A DNA stretch of 41,898 nt from Mesorhizobium sp. (GCF_017306585.1 NZ_JAFKIC010000141.1:1-41898), one strand, 5' to 3'; positions 1 to 7,990 are shown, counted from the stretch's first letter. The notes: generated by a model from the letters alone, not told the origin. Numbers and translations: made by a program.

Positions 1-664
1 GCCCCAGGCCGATGGACAGGGCCGCGGCCAGTTCCGAACCGTTGACGCTGTTAGGCCCCGATATCAGGTGGCTGCCGCCATGGGCCCTGTTCTCGATCAG
101 CGTGAGCGCGGCGGCGGCGCAATCGTCGACGGAGGTCCATGCGATCCGCTGCGAGGCGTCGATCGGCATTTGGAACATGCCTCCTGCCAGGTCGTGGCGG
201 ACGCTCGGTTTGAGGAGATTGTCGAGATACATGGTCGGACGGACAATCGCGACTGACAGGCCGGTCGATCTGACCATGGTTTCGATCTCGGCATTGGCGA
301 CGAAGCTTTGCTCCTCACAGGGCGCGCTGCGGCTTGCGCTGGCAAGTTTCAGGACCAGACAATCGACCCGCGCCGCCCTCGCCGCCGCCACGGCGTTGGC
401 GGCAAGGCCGCGAACAATCTCGGGCGGTCCGATCGGCACCTGCAGCACCACCGCGCTAACGCCGGCATGAGCCGCCCGGAGCGAGGCGGGATCCGCCAGA
501 TCGCCTTGCGCAAGGTCAATGCCCAAGCGCGCCAGCGCGGGACTCCTTGCCGGATCGCGCACCAGCGCCGTGACGGAAAATCCACGCCGGGCTGCCTCTC
601 GGGCCACGGCGCCGCCCTGGACGCCATTGGCCAAGTAGACAAGGATACGTTCGGATTTGGACAT
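1..664 (-). CDS. NmrA-like NAD(P)-binding protein, 3' end outside window
   Basis: The minus strand is open from an ATG at 664 to the window edge, giving 221 complete codons with no stop. An AAGGAG ribosome binding site lies just upstream of the ATG. The N-terminus reads MSKSERILVYLANGVQGGAV, a beta strand followed by a glycine-rich turn as in NmrA/atypical SDR proteins. A GDLADPASLRAAHAGVSAVV segment follows, the usual acidic residue and second strand of that Rossmann fold, and later comes VAIVRPTMYLDNLL, which matches the RPxxFxxN region of the family. Members bind NAD(P)H as redox sensors or reduce quinones and similar substrates; the substrate here cannot be read. It is transcribed away from the DUF308/TetR pair. 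The fold is secure, the role is not. Confidence 0.8.
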   Translation of the reverse strand, partial: MSKSERILVYLANGVQGGAVAREAARRGFSVTALVRDPARSPALARLGIDLAQGDLADPASLRAAHAGVSAVVLQVPIGPPEIVRGLAANAVAAARAARVDCLVLKLASASRSAPCEEQSFVANAEIETMVRSTGLSVAIVRPTMYLDNLLKPSVRHDLAGGMFQMPIDASQRIAWTSVDDCAAAALTLIENRAHGGSHLISGPNSVNGSELAAALSIGLG

Positions 665-1130
665 GCTCTGCTCCTTTTGGAACGGGTCCTGGAGCGGCAT
701 CACCATGACAACGCCCAACAGACCCGAGGCGCGCTGGCGCCGGGACTGTCGGGGGTTCCCGTGAAGGCACGAGAACAGAACTTCACCCTGAGAGGGCGAA
801 GGGCTTGGGCCTACCCAGACCAAGCCAGCCATTTTCGACGAAAGGAAATTACTGGGGCCGGGTGGAAATGTCCATCATCGCCACCCGGCAGCCAGCGGAG
901 ACGATCTGTCCCGGGATTGGACAAGGGGACCAACGCGTGCGTGCCGCCGAGGGCGGCTGCTTAGCAAAAGCCGAGGACATGTCCGGGGCCTTCGTTCTCG
1001 GCCGATGTGGGCACAGGCGAACGTCGATCACGTGGTTGGAATGTCGAGAAGACAGCGATCGGCTCAAGGCATATTGACAGTCAATCGTCTACCTACTAGT
1101 TGGTAGGTAATTGAAACGAGAGCTTCCATC
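665..1130. other. divergent intergenic region
   Basis: This 466-bp gap separates the divergent NmrA-like and DUF308-like genes. No open frame in it has a convincing start or family resemblance. The right end carries the promoter and TetR-type operator described separately. A 10-bp palindrome GGACATGTCC at 975-984 is the only other symmetry seen. Confidence 0.5.
1074..1109 (+). promoter_or_regulatory. promoter with TetR-type palindromic operator
   Basis: TTGACA at 1074-1079 is a consensus -35 box. A 17-bp spacer leads to TAGTTG at 1097-1102 as a weak -10. An inverted repeat TACCTAC-N6-GTAGGTA spans 1090-1109 and covers that -10. A TetR-family gene follows one gene downstream, so autoregulation of the pair by steric block is the natural inference. 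Seen: the symmetry and spacing. Inferred: binding by the 1874-2461 product. Confidence 0.6.
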
Positions 1131-1742
1131 ATGCCTGAACACATCAACGACCAGAGTCGCGTCGCCTCATCGAACGAGTGGCTAAGAAACTATTATTATC
1201 TGCGGTTTGCCGTATCGGCAGCCTGGGTCGTGGCAGCTTTCACTGTCGCGAAAAGCAGTGTACCAGTCGCCGCCGCCATGCTGATTGCCTATCCCGCATG
1301 GGACGCGCTCGCCAACTACGTGGACGCCCGGCGTACCGGCGGCCTCGGCCGCAACAGGTCGCAACTGCTCAACTTCGCCATCAGCATCCTAGCCGCGATC
1401 GCGGTCGCCATCGCGCTCGGTCACGGCATGAACGCGGTGCTCTCGGTTTTTGGCGTCTGGGCTGTTGTCGCGGGCGTGTTCCAGCTCCTGACAGCGGTGC
1501 GGCGCTGGAAGACCAGCGGCGCTCAGTGGGCGATGATCCTGAGCGGCGCCCAATCGGCGCTGGCAGGTCTTTTCTTCGTCAGGATGGCCGGCGGCACGCA
1601 GGTCGTCGGCATCGTCGATGTCGCCCCCTACGCCGCGTTCGGCGCCTTCTACTTCCTCGTCTCCGCCTTGTGGCTGTCGATCGGCGACGCCTTTCGCAAA
1701 TCGCGGCCGGCCGCGAGCCAGGCCAATTCCGGAAAAATGTGA
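1131..1742 (+). CDS. DUF308/HdeD-like integral membrane protein
   Basis: The 203-residue product has a short polar N-terminus and then about six hydrophobic segments: near residues 25-60, 80-100, 105-122, 135-152 and 160-185. A charged tail ends in the cytoplasm. Glycine- and alanine-rich helices in evenly spaced hairpins fit the DUF308 family, which includes HdeD of the acid-stress response. No catalytic motif is visible. The start is the first ATG after the operator-bearing promoter at 1074-1109, and the TetR gene follows 131 bp downstream on the same strand. The gene is therefore likely induced together with its regulator. The biochemical role is unknown. Confidence 0.65.
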   Translation: MPEHINDQSRVASSNEWLRNYYYLRFAVSAAWVVAAFTVAKSSVPVAAAMLIAYPAWDALANYVDARRTGGLGRNRSQLLNFAISILAAIAVAIALGHGMNAVLSVFGVWAVVAGVFQLLTAVRRWKTSGAQWAMILSGAQSALAGLFFVRMAGGTQVVGIVDVAPYAAFGAFYFLVSALWLSIGDAFRKSRPAASQANSGKM

Positions 1743-1873
1743 ACGGCCGGGCTCGGCGAGTTCAGCGAAATCTGCGCTCGCAATTGCATCAAAACAGGGA
1801 CCTGGCGCGGGTTGCCGTTTGCGCGAAACCGGCAACCCGCTAAGGACGAACGAGCCCTCCGCCGGAGCAAAAC

Positions 1874-2461
1874 ATGAGCAAGCTTTCGAACACTGCCGAC
1901 GAAATCCTCGCCGCCGCGCGAACCTTCATCGTCTCCGGCGGATACAATGGCTTCAGCTATGCCGATATCGCCGAAGTGATCGGCATCCGAAAAGCCAGCA
2001 TACATCACCATTTCCCCAGCAAGGCCGATCTCGTGCAGACCTTGCTCAAGCGCTACCTCGACGATGCCGTGACGGGCCTGGGAGGGCTCGAGCGCAATGT
2101 CCCCGAACCGCCCGAGTTGCTTCGAGCCTATGCCGGTATCTGGGCTCGATGCATCGAGGATTCCAGCATGCCGTTCTGCGTCTGCGCGCTGCTTGCCAGC
2201 GAACTGCCGGCCCTTCCGCCGGAGGTTGGCCTGGAAGTGCGGGCGTATTTTCGGTTTCTCTCGAAATGGCTGGCCGACGTCATCGCGCGTGGCGCGGAGA
2301 CAGGCACGCTGGTGATTTCCGCCTCGCCGCGCGTCGAGGCCGAGGCTTTCATGGCGACCGTGCATGGCGCGATGCTGTCCGCGCGCGCTTATGGCGATGT
2401 CTTGACCTTCGGCATGATCCTGACGCCGACGCTCCGTAAGTTGAACCCTGCGGCCGACTGA
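1874..2461 (+). CDS. TetR/AcrR family transcriptional regulator
   Basis: The 195-residue product starts at an ATG preceded by GGAG. Residues about 8-55 form the TetR DNA-binding domain, with the recognition region YADIAEVIGIRKASIHHHFP followed by SKADL, a canonical TetR signature. The C-terminal ligand-binding domain contains a cysteine pair in the stretch MPFCVCAL and an ELPALP segment. It probably represses its own operon through the palindrome at 1090-1109. The neighbours are an NmrA-like protein on one side and a degenerate aldehyde dehydrogenase on the other, so an electrophile or redox signal is a reasonable guess but no more. Confidence 0.85.
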   Translation: MSKLSNTADEILAAARTFIVSGGYNGFSYADIAEVIGIRKASIHHHFPSKADLVQTLLKRYLDDAVTGLGGLERNVPEPPELLRAYAGIWARCIEDSSMPFCVCALLASELPALPPEVGLEVRAYFRFLSKWLADVIARGAETGTLVISASPRVEAEAFMATVHGAMLSARAYGDVLTFGMILTPTLRKLNPAAD

Positions 2462-2485
2462 TCTGGGCAACAACCGCCGGCGCAA

Positions 2486-3901
2486 TCAGGCCGACTGGCC
2501 TATCAGCCTGGCCTGGACATAGCCTTCCAGACTGTCGTCGCCATGGCCGCCGCCTATGTCGCCATAGGGCTGGGTGAGAACCCGGCCGTCGCGCTGGTTG
2601 AGGAACAGCATGTCGCTGGCGAAGTCGCGGTTCAGCCTATCCATCCTTTTCCGAGAGGTGGTGAAGGCATGCAGCGCCAGGACGGGGCGAAGACCGTTCA
2701 GCCCGGCAATCCCATCCTCGTAGCGGTCGAAACGGTTGACCACCGTGATCGGGCCGAACGGTTCGGTGTTCATCAAAAGCGCATCCGCCGCCACGTCCGT
2801 CAGGACGGTGGGCCAGAAGAAGCAGCCCAGATTGCCCATGCGATGGCCGCCGGCTGCCAAAGTGGCGGAACCGGCCACGGCGTCGGCGACCAGGGCCTCC
2901 ATCTTCGCTGTGCGGCACCCGTTCGCCAGCGGTCCCATCTCGACGCCTTGCTGGAGCCCGTTTCCGATCGTGATCCGTCGCGTCGCCTCGATGAAATCGT
3001 CGAGGAACCGTGCATGGATGGAGCTTTCGGTAAAAATGCATGTCGGCGCGAAACGCGCCTGTCCGGCATTCCTGAACTTGGCCCTGCAGAGCGCGGCCAC
3101 CGCGAGTTCGAGATCGGCGTCGCTGAAGACGATCGCCGGCGCTGGCCCGCTGAGTTCGATCGCCAGCCGCTTGCCGCGGGTCTTGGCCAGGGCCGCCAGC
3201 CGCGCGCCGAGCAGGGCCGGGCCGCTGTAGGAACCCCGCGCAATGGCGGGATGCGCGATCAGATAGGGCGCGATGTCGGCCTGCGGGCCATACACCAGGT
3301 TCAGCACTCCGGCAGGCAGGCCGGCGTCGGCGAGCGCAACGACCAGCGCGGCGCAACTGGCCGGCGCCGATGGTGGTCCGGCAAGCACGATCGACGAGCC
3401 GTCGGCCAGTGCCGCCGCCACCTTTCGCGCGGCCTGCCCGAGCGGAAAGCTCCACGCCGCGAATGCTGCTACGGGGCCGATCGGCTCATCCGGCGCGGCT
3501 TGCCTGGCCTCTGCGCTCACGGTCCCACCGCCATGACTGGCGCCCTCATTGGCGAACCAGTCGAGCAAGGCGGCGGCTGCCGCCGCCTCCGCGCGCGCTT
3601 CGGCAAGTGGCTTTCCCTGCTCCATCGTCAACAGATGCGCGATGGGCTCGACCCGCTTGCGCAACAGATCGGCCGCCCGCATCAGGATCCGGCCTCGCTC
3701 GGCCGCACGCATCCGCCGCCATGTCCAGAATGTGCGCTCAGCGCACGCCGTGGCCTCGTCCAGGTCCTGCACGCCGGCCGTGGCGACGGTGCCGATGCTG
3801 GCCTCCGTGGCTGGGTCGAGGACAGGAACATCAGGCAATTGCCCTCCGCGCCAGCGGCCGTTGATGTGCAGCAAGCTGTTCGCATAGGCATAGGTTTTCA
3901 T
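2486..3901 (-). CDS. aldehyde dehydrogenase-like protein lacking catalytic residues
   Basis: The 471-residue product aligns by eye along the whole aldehyde dehydrogenase fold and looks closest to the succinate-semialdehyde dehydrogenase branch. The start at 3901 is chosen because GGAGGG lies just upstream; an in-frame start at 3982 adds 27 residues without family resemblance. Key residues are altered. The catalytic motif NAGQxC reads NAGQAR, so Arg replaces the nucleophilic Cys near residue 283. WNFP reads WSFP near 150, removing the oxyanion Asn. The NAD-contacting Lys of VLKP is Ala in VLAG near 174. The general-base Glu in IELSG remains. The frame is intact, which argues for a retained non-catalytic protein rather than recent decay. 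Confidence 0.85.
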   Translation of the reverse strand: MKTYAYANSLLHINGRWRGGQLPDVPVLDPATEASIGTVATAGVQDLDEATACAERTFWTWRRMRAAERGRILMRAADLLRKRVEPIAHLLTMEQGKPLAEARAEAAAAAALLDWFANEGASHGGGTVSAEARQAAPDEPIGPVAAFAAWSFPLGQAARKVAAALADGSSIVLAGPPSAPASCAALVVALADAGLPAGVLNLVYGPQADIAPYLIAHPAIARGSYSGPALLGARLAALAKTRGKRLAIELSGPAPAIVFSDADLELAVAALCRAKFRNAGQARFAPTCIFTESSIHARFLDDFIEATRRITIGNGLQQGVEMGPLANGCRTAKMEALVADAVAGSATLAAGGHRMGNLGCFFWPTVLTDVAADALLMNTEPFGPITVVNRFDRYEDGIAGLNGLRPVLALHAFTTSRKRMDRLNRDFASDMLFLNQRDGRVLTQPYGDIGGGHGDDSLEGYVQARLIGQSA

Positions 3902-4291
3902 TGTCCCTCCGGCCACGATCGACATGCCAACCGCCGATGGATCCCCCTTCGGCATGACTTCCGATGCCCGGACCCCGAGCATCCGTGGCGACCCTCACCG
4001 CCAGGAACGACTATGCGACCCCTTCGTTTCGCTAGTTTTTCCGCTCTATTGAACGTTGTTTCTGGATTGTTTCGCGCGACTGCCCGCAATCACAGGACGA
4101 ACCCGACGCTCCCAAGCGCCGCTGTGGAGATCAGGCCGACAGCCGCACGCCTGTTGGGCCGTCATAAGTTGCTGGCGGGCACCGATGGATCGGCGGGTCG
4201 AGCGCTGAGTGACCCCAGGAAAAATGTGAACCGGTTTTCCCGGGAAAAGCGCGCAGCGCCTTCCCTCGGGAATTGCGCAAGGACAAAGAGT
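3902..4291. other. intergenic region between ALDH-like gene and comM
   Basis: This 390-bp region lies upstream of the ALDH-like gene and downstream of comM; both genes are on the minus strand. It should hold the ALDH promoter and the end of the comM transcript. A palindromic repeat sits at 4227-4253. No supported gene was found. Confidence 0.5.
4227..4253 (+). repeat. palindromic intergenic repeat, copy 1
   Basis: The core TTTTCCCGGGAAAA is a perfect 14-bp palindrome within GTGAACCGGTTTTCCCGGGA. A second copy in opposite orientation occurs at 40355-40381. Such dispersed palindromes are typical of rhizobial intergenic space. In the comM direction it is followed by a run of T, so it could also help end the comM transcript. 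Confidence 0.6.
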
Positions 4292-5671
4292 CTAGGCCGC
4301 CTGCGCCACGCGTTCCGAACTCATGCGGTAGGAAATCGCCTCGGCCAGATGGATGCGGCCGACGGTCTCGCTGGCATCCAGATCGGCCAGCGTGCGCGCC
4401 ACCTTCAGCACGCGGTGGTAGGCGCGGGCGGAGAAGGCCAGCTTTTCGCTGGCATCCCTGAGCAGCGACAGGCCGGCGGCATCGGGCGCGGCGATAGCCT
4501 CGATGACCGAGGGCGCGCAATGCGCATTGGTGGTGGCGCTGGTGACGCCGAGCCGCTCGAAGCGCTCGCGCTGGATGGCGCGGGCGCGCGCCACGCGTAT
4601 GGCGACGACGGCGCTCTTCTCCGCCTGGTCCGGCTTGATCAGGTCGCTGGCCGAAACCGCCGGCACTTCGATCCTGAGGTCGATGCGGTCGAGCAGCGGG
4701 CCGGAGATGCGCGCCTGATAGTCGGTGCGGCAGCGCTCGCCGCGCACGCAGCGATAGCCCGGCTCACCGGCCATGCCGCATCGGCACGGATTCATCGCCG
4801 CCACCAGCTGGATGCGCGCCGGATAAGTGACCCGATGGTTGGCGCGCGCAATCATGCAGTCGCCCGTCTCCAGCGGCTGGCGCAGCGCATCCAGCGTCTG
4901 CGGCGTGAACTCGGGAAATTCGTCGAGGAACAGCACGCCGTGATGGGCGAGCGACACTTCGCCGGGCCGGGCGCGCAGGCCGCCGCCCACCATCGCCGCC
5001 ATCGAGGCCGAATGATGCGGCGCGCGGAACGGCCGCCGGTCGGTCAGTTTACCCTCGCCGAGTTCGCCGGCGACGGAGGCGATCATCGAGACTTCCAGCA
5101 GTTCCTTCGGCGCCAGCGGCGGCAGGATCGACGGCAGCCGCTGCGCCAGCATCGACTTGCCCGAACCGGGCGGCCCGACCATCAAGAGATTGTGCCCGCC
5201 GGCTGCCGCCACCTCCAGTGCGCGCTTGGCGGTCTCCTGCCCCTTGATGTCTGCGAGGTCGGGCAGGTCGCGCGCCGTGGCGTGGATGCCGGCCTCCGGT
5301 CGCGACAGCACCTGCGTGCCTCGGAAATGGTTGGCGATGGCGATCAGGCTGCGCGGCGCCAGTATGTCGAAGTCCTTGCCGGCCCAGGCGGCTTCGGGGC
5401 CGCAGGCGAACGGGCAGATCAGGCCCTTGCCTTCCGCATTGGCGCCGATCGCCGCCGGCAGCGCGCCGGCGACCGCCGTTATCGTGCCGTCGAGCGACAA
5501 TTCGCCCAGCACCACATAGCCGGCCAGCATGTCGCCGGGGATGGCGCCGAGCGCCGCCATCAGGCCAAGCGCGATGGGCAGATCGTAGTGGCTGCCTTCC
5601 TTGGGTCGCAGTGCGGCGTGCGTCTGGATTAGCGGATGTGTACTGCAGTTGCCGCAGGCCATGAAAGGCAA
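4292..5671 (-). CDS. comM: ComM/YifB Mg-chelatase-like AAA+ ATPase, N-terminus removed by island
   Basis: This is the C-terminal 432 residues of ComM, a hexameric AAA+ helicase that promotes branch migration during natural transformation in Vibrio. True comM sequence runs from 5605 to 4292. The frame continues into the island to an ATG at 5671, so a 459-residue protein with a foreign 22-residue leader is possible. Walker A GPPGSGKS is at about 166-173, Walker B is in VLFLDEF, and a Cys-rich segment with CRCGMAGEPGYRC follows. The missing N-terminal 78 residues are encoded at 20792-20559, beyond the island. The N-terminal part is an S5-like domain in this family. The gene is probably inactive, although all ATPase motifs remain. 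Confidence 0.93.
   Translation of the reverse strand: MPFMACGNCSTHPLIQTHAALRPKEGSHYDLPIALGLMAALGAIPGDMLAGYVVLGELSLDGTITAVAGALPAAIGANAEGKGLICPFACGPEAAWAGKDFDILAPRSLIAIANHFRGTQVLSRPEAGIHATARDLPDLADIKGQETAKRALEVAAAGGHNLLMVGPPGSGKSMLAQRLPSILPPLAPKELLEVSMIASVAGELGEGKLTDRRPFRAPHHSASMAAMVGGGLRARPGEVSLAHHGVLFLDEFPEFTPQTLDALRQPLETGDCMIARANHRVTYPARIQLVAAMNPCRCGMAGEPGYRCVRGERCRTDYQARISGPLLDRIDLRIEVPAVSASDLIKPDQAEKSAVVAIRVARARAIQRERFERLGVTSATTNAHCAPSVIEAIAAPDAAGLSLLRDASEKLAFSARAYHRVLKVARTLADLDASETVGRIHLAEAISYRMSSERVAQAA
5592..5605. other. attL core of the comM island
   Basis: CTGCCTTCCTTGGG is identical to 20560-20573. On the minus strand it encodes the ComM residues PKEG and part of Ser. To its left lies ComM sequence continuing HYDLPIAL; to its right lies island sequence. 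The integrase gene starts 166 bp away, as expected for a tyrosine-integrase attachment site. Confidence 0.88.
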
Positions 5672-5771
5672 CGGACTCGGCGTTTCGCGAGTTTACCGGA
5701 GAGGGCCCCGGCTAGCCCTTGTTTCCATTATGATGGTGAGCCTATGGTGAGCAGACACCGGAAGGGGCCGC

Positions 5772-7052
5772 TTGAAAATGCCAAAACTCACCAAGGCCGT
5801 CGTCGACGGTGCCGATCTACGCCCGAAACAATACACCATTTGGTGCTCGGATCTGAAGGGCTTCGGCGTCTATGTCCACCCTACCGGTCGGCGAACCTAT
5901 TTCGTCGACTATCGCTCCGGCGATGGCGCACGCCGGCGGATGACAATCGGTCGACACGGCGTCATCACCACTGAGCAGGCGCGCAAGCTCGCGATTGAGA
6001 CAATGGGCGGTGTGGTTCTGCAGAAGGCTGATCCGTTGCTCGAGCGCAAGACACGCCGGAAATCCATGACGGTGGCGCAGCTCTGCGACCAATACCTGAA
6101 GGCGGCGGAAAAGGGAGCGATCCTCGGCAGGAGCCGGCGGCCGAAGAAGGCATCTACCATTGAAATCGACCGAGGTCGGATAGCACGGCACATCAAACCG
6201 CTGCTCGGCACGAAGCTTGTGATTGACCTCACGCGCGCCGACATCGTGAAGTTCGTTCGGGACGTGACGGCCGGCAAAACGGCTAGGCGCGATCGCTCGG
6301 GCAAGAACGGCAATCGCGTCTTGGTCACGGGAGGCGCCGGCACCGCGGCGCGCACGACGGGCTTTCTCGGCGGCATCCTTACCTATGCCATCGGCGAGGG
6401 TATCATCACCGCCAACCCCGTGCAGGGCGTTCCCTTGCCGGCAGACAACGTGCGAGATCGCCGGCTGACCGCTGGCGAATACCGCGCAATTGGAAAAGCG
6501 TTGACCGGGGAGCAATCCGAAATTGACACGCCGCAGGCAATCACCGGCGCCTGGCTGCTTGCGCTCACTGGATGCCGGCTTGGCGAGGTCTCAACGCTGC
6601 AGTGGGACGAAGTCGATGAGGCCGCCGGTTGCTTCCGGCTGATGGACAGCAAGAGTGGGCCATCCGTGCGCCCTGTGGGGCGAGAAGCGTTCGACGTGCT
6701 GCGCAAGGCCATCCGCGTGCCCGGCAATCCCTACGTGCTCCCCGCCCTCCGCAAAACGGGCCATTACAACGGATTGGCCGGAGCATGGGCGCGCTTCATG
6801 GAGCGAGCTGAACTGGAAGGCGTCACGCCGCACACCATGCGGCACTCCTATGCATCTGTCGGCGGGGATCTCGGATTTGCAGACAGTACAATCGCTGCCA
6901 TGCTCGGCCATGCCGGCGGCACCGTCACCAGTCGTTACGTCCACCGCCTCGATACAGTGCTGGTCGCGGCTGCGAACAAGATCGCCGGCGAAGTTTATCG
7001 GCAGATGACTGGAAAGACAGCAGAGTTGTTGGAGCTGCCGTTGCGGGCTTAG
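5772..7052 (+). CDS. tyrosine-type integrase of the comM island
   Basis: The 426-residue product has an N-terminal DUF4102-like arm-binding domain (about 1-90), with FGVYVHPTGRRTYFVDYR. A core-binding domain follows (about 95-215), then the catalytic domain. The catalytic residues are all visible: Arg269 in TGCRLGE, Lys294 in SKSG, His354 and Arg357 in HTMRH, His380 in LGHAG, and the nucleophile Tyr389 in SRYVH. It should catalyse integration and excision at the 14-bp comM core. The start is TTG at 5772 or ATG at 5778; GGAAGGGG lies just upstream of both. It overlaps by four bases the end of the convergent Arc-like gene. Confidence 0.95.
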   Translation: MKMPKLTKAVVDGADLRPKQYTIWCSDLKGFGVYVHPTGRRTYFVDYRSGDGARRRMTIGRHGVITTEQARKLAIETMGGVVLQKADPLLERKTRRKSMTVAQLCDQYLKAAEKGAILGRSRRPKKASTIEIDRGRIARHIKPLLGTKLVIDLTRADIVKFVRDVTAGKTARRDRSGKNGNRVLVTGGAGTAARTTGFLGGILTYAIGEGIITANPVQGVPLPADNVRDRRLTAGEYRAIGKALTGEQSEIDTPQAITGAWLLALTGCRLGEVSTLQWDEVDEAAGCFRLMDSKSGPSVRPVGREAFDVLRKAIRVPGNPYVLPALRKTGHYNGLAGAWARFMERAELEGVTPHTMRHSYASVGGDLGFADSTIAAMLGHAGGTVTSRYVHRLDTVLVAAANKIAGEVYRQMTGKTAELLELPLRA

Positions 7053-7450
7053 TCTCCACCGACGATCGACCAGACGGTAACAATGCGACCCCAAATGGGG
7101 TCAGTTTTTTCACGTTCCACCATACCCTTCAAATCCCCCTCGTCACCGCTCGCGGCCTTGCTGATAGCTCGGGCGAATTGCTCAATAAGTTGCTCAGAAA
7201 TCACTCCTGCCTTTCGCAGGGCATCATTCTGCGCCTCTGTTGCCTGGATATATTTACCGAGTACCTCTCGGACTGCTTCGCTCTCGGAGAGGGCAGCAGC
7301 CGGATCGAAACTGGCTTCCAGACGAGAGACAATCTCCGCGTTCATCGATTGATCGTTGCTCTGCGCCGCCTCCGCAATCTTAGTTCGCATACCGTCGGGT
7401 AACCGAACGATAAATTGATCTTGGTCCCTCACGCGGACTCGCTTGGCCAT
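7049..7450 (-). CDS. Arc-family ribbon-helix-helix repressor
   Basis: The 133-residue product begins MAKRVRVRDQDQFIVRLPDG and continues RTKIAEAAQSNDQSMNAEIV, which is the Arc-type ribbon-helix-helix DNA-binding domain. The beta strand is in QFIVRLP and the two helices end in the S-MNAEIVSRLE signature. The remaining 85 residues are helical and charged, probably for oligomerisation. It is divergent from the AlpA-like gene across a 121-bp region holding two palindromes centred on CACATGTG. Arc-type proteins bind such operators as dimers of dimers, so it is the likely repressor of the excisionase-like/replication operon. The assignment of the operators to this protein is inferred. Confidence 0.85.
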   Translation of the reverse strand: MAKRVRVRDQDQFIVRLPDGMRTKIAEAAQSNDQSMNAEIVSRLEASFDPAAALSESEAVREVLGKYIQATEAQNDALRKAGVISEQLIEQFARAISKAASGDEGDLKGMVEREKTDPIWGRIVTVWSIVGGD

Positions 7451-7476
7451 CTAAACCCACATCTTGTCAGGATCGA

Positions 7477-7492
7477 TATCACATGTGCGATA
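7477..7492. promoter_or_regulatory. operator 1, imperfect palindrome
   Basis: TATCACATGTGCGATA is a 16-bp near-palindrome sharing the CACATGTG core with operator 2. It lies upstream of the rightward promoter and 27 bp upstream of the Arc-like start codon, so it could control that gene as well. The centres of the two sites are 57 bp apart. Confidence 0.65.
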
Positions 7493-7498
7493 CGTTTC

Positions 7499-7527
7499 TT
7501 GACTTAACCATCGTTCGCCCTTCTAAT
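7499..7527 (+). promoter_or_regulatory. sigma70-type promoter of the AlpA-like operon
   Basis: TTGACT at 7499-7504 and TCTAAT at 7522-7527 are separated by 17 bp, matching the consensus at five of six positions in each box. The predicted start of transcription falls at the beginning of operator 2, so repressor bound there would block initiation. Confidence 0.7.
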
Positions 7528-7533
7528 CCAGTG

Positions 7534-7549
7534 ATCGCACATGTGCGAT
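7534..7549. promoter_or_regulatory. operator 2, perfect 16-bp palindrome
   Basis: ATCGCACATGTGCGAT is perfectly self-complementary. It lies about seven bases past the -10 box and ends 23 bp before the start codon of the AlpA-like gene. Its core matches operator 1. Confidence 0.7.
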
Positions 7550-7571
7550 GATCGCTAAAGGAGTTGTGGTT

Positions 7572-7805
7572 ATGGCGAACAATGACCGCCCTCGTCTCCG
7601 TAGGACGGAGGTGCCCGCTTACCTGTTGAACAATCACGGCATTCCCGTCGCGTTGGCTACCTTGAACAAGCTCGCCTCGATTGGTGGGGGTCCGGAGATG
7701 CAGTACGCCGGCAGAATTCCGCTCTACACACGAGAGGCCCTCGACGCATGGGCGGAGCGCCGCCTTTCCAAGCCGGTCCAGTCCACCGCCGGGAGGGCGG
7801 CCTGA
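7572..7805 (+). CDS. AlpA/excisionase-like winged-helix DNA-binding protein
   Basis: The 77-residue product starts at ATG 7572, nine bases after AAGGAG. An upstream in-frame ATG at 7548 lies inside operator 2 and has no ribosome site. The sequence RRTEVPAYLLNNHGIPVALATLN followed by PLYTREALDAWAERRLSKP has the layout of MerR/AlpA-like excisionase domains. These have a recognition helix after ATLN and a closing helix with the conserved DAWAE. Such proteins act as recombination directionality factors or activators for nearby integrases. It is the first gene of an operon running to about 10282, each gene overlapping the next. Role in excision is inferred. Confidence 0.72.
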   Translation: MANNDRPRLRRTEVPAYLLNNHGIPVALATLNKLASIGGGPEMQYAGRIPLYTREALDAWAERRLSKPVQSTAGRAA

Positions 7806-7990
7806 TGTCGGCCGCGACCAAACCGATAGATCATCCTGTCGCCGAGGCGGCGGCCTCGATGGCGTCGACCACGCGCGCAAAGCGCGGTGGTGCGGCGGTG
7901 TCGGCTCTTATGAAGCGCTTTGATTTGACGACGACCCAAGCGGTTGAGGCGATCCGCGCCAATGCGCTCCGGCTCGCGAGGGCGCCATGA
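7805..7990 (+). CDS. small hypothetical protein of the island operon
   Basis: The 61-residue product starts at an ATG that overlaps the previous stop codon (TGATG), and its own stop overlaps the next start (ATGA), so it is translationally coupled on both sides. It is alanine-rich and basic, with a predicted helical pair in SALMKRFDLTTTQAVEAIRAN, which could be a small DNA- or protein-binding module. I do not recognise a family. Its place in a coupled operon with an excisionase-like protein and a RecA-like ATPase suggests an accessory role in element maintenance. Confidence 0.6.
   Translation: MSAATKPIDHPVAEAAASMASTTRAKRGGAAVSALMKRFDLTTTQAVEAIRANALRLARAP

Noticed and set aside
2543-5632. A 1029-codon open frame on the plus strand
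   Set aside because: It lies antisense to the ALDH-like gene and comM, has Arg/Gly/Gln-rich shadow composition, and no domain. Long antisense frames are common in GC-rich DNA.
5702-5718. Small hairpin AGGGC/GCCCT upstream of the integrase
   Set aside because: A 5-bp stem with a weak T run is too little to call a terminator.
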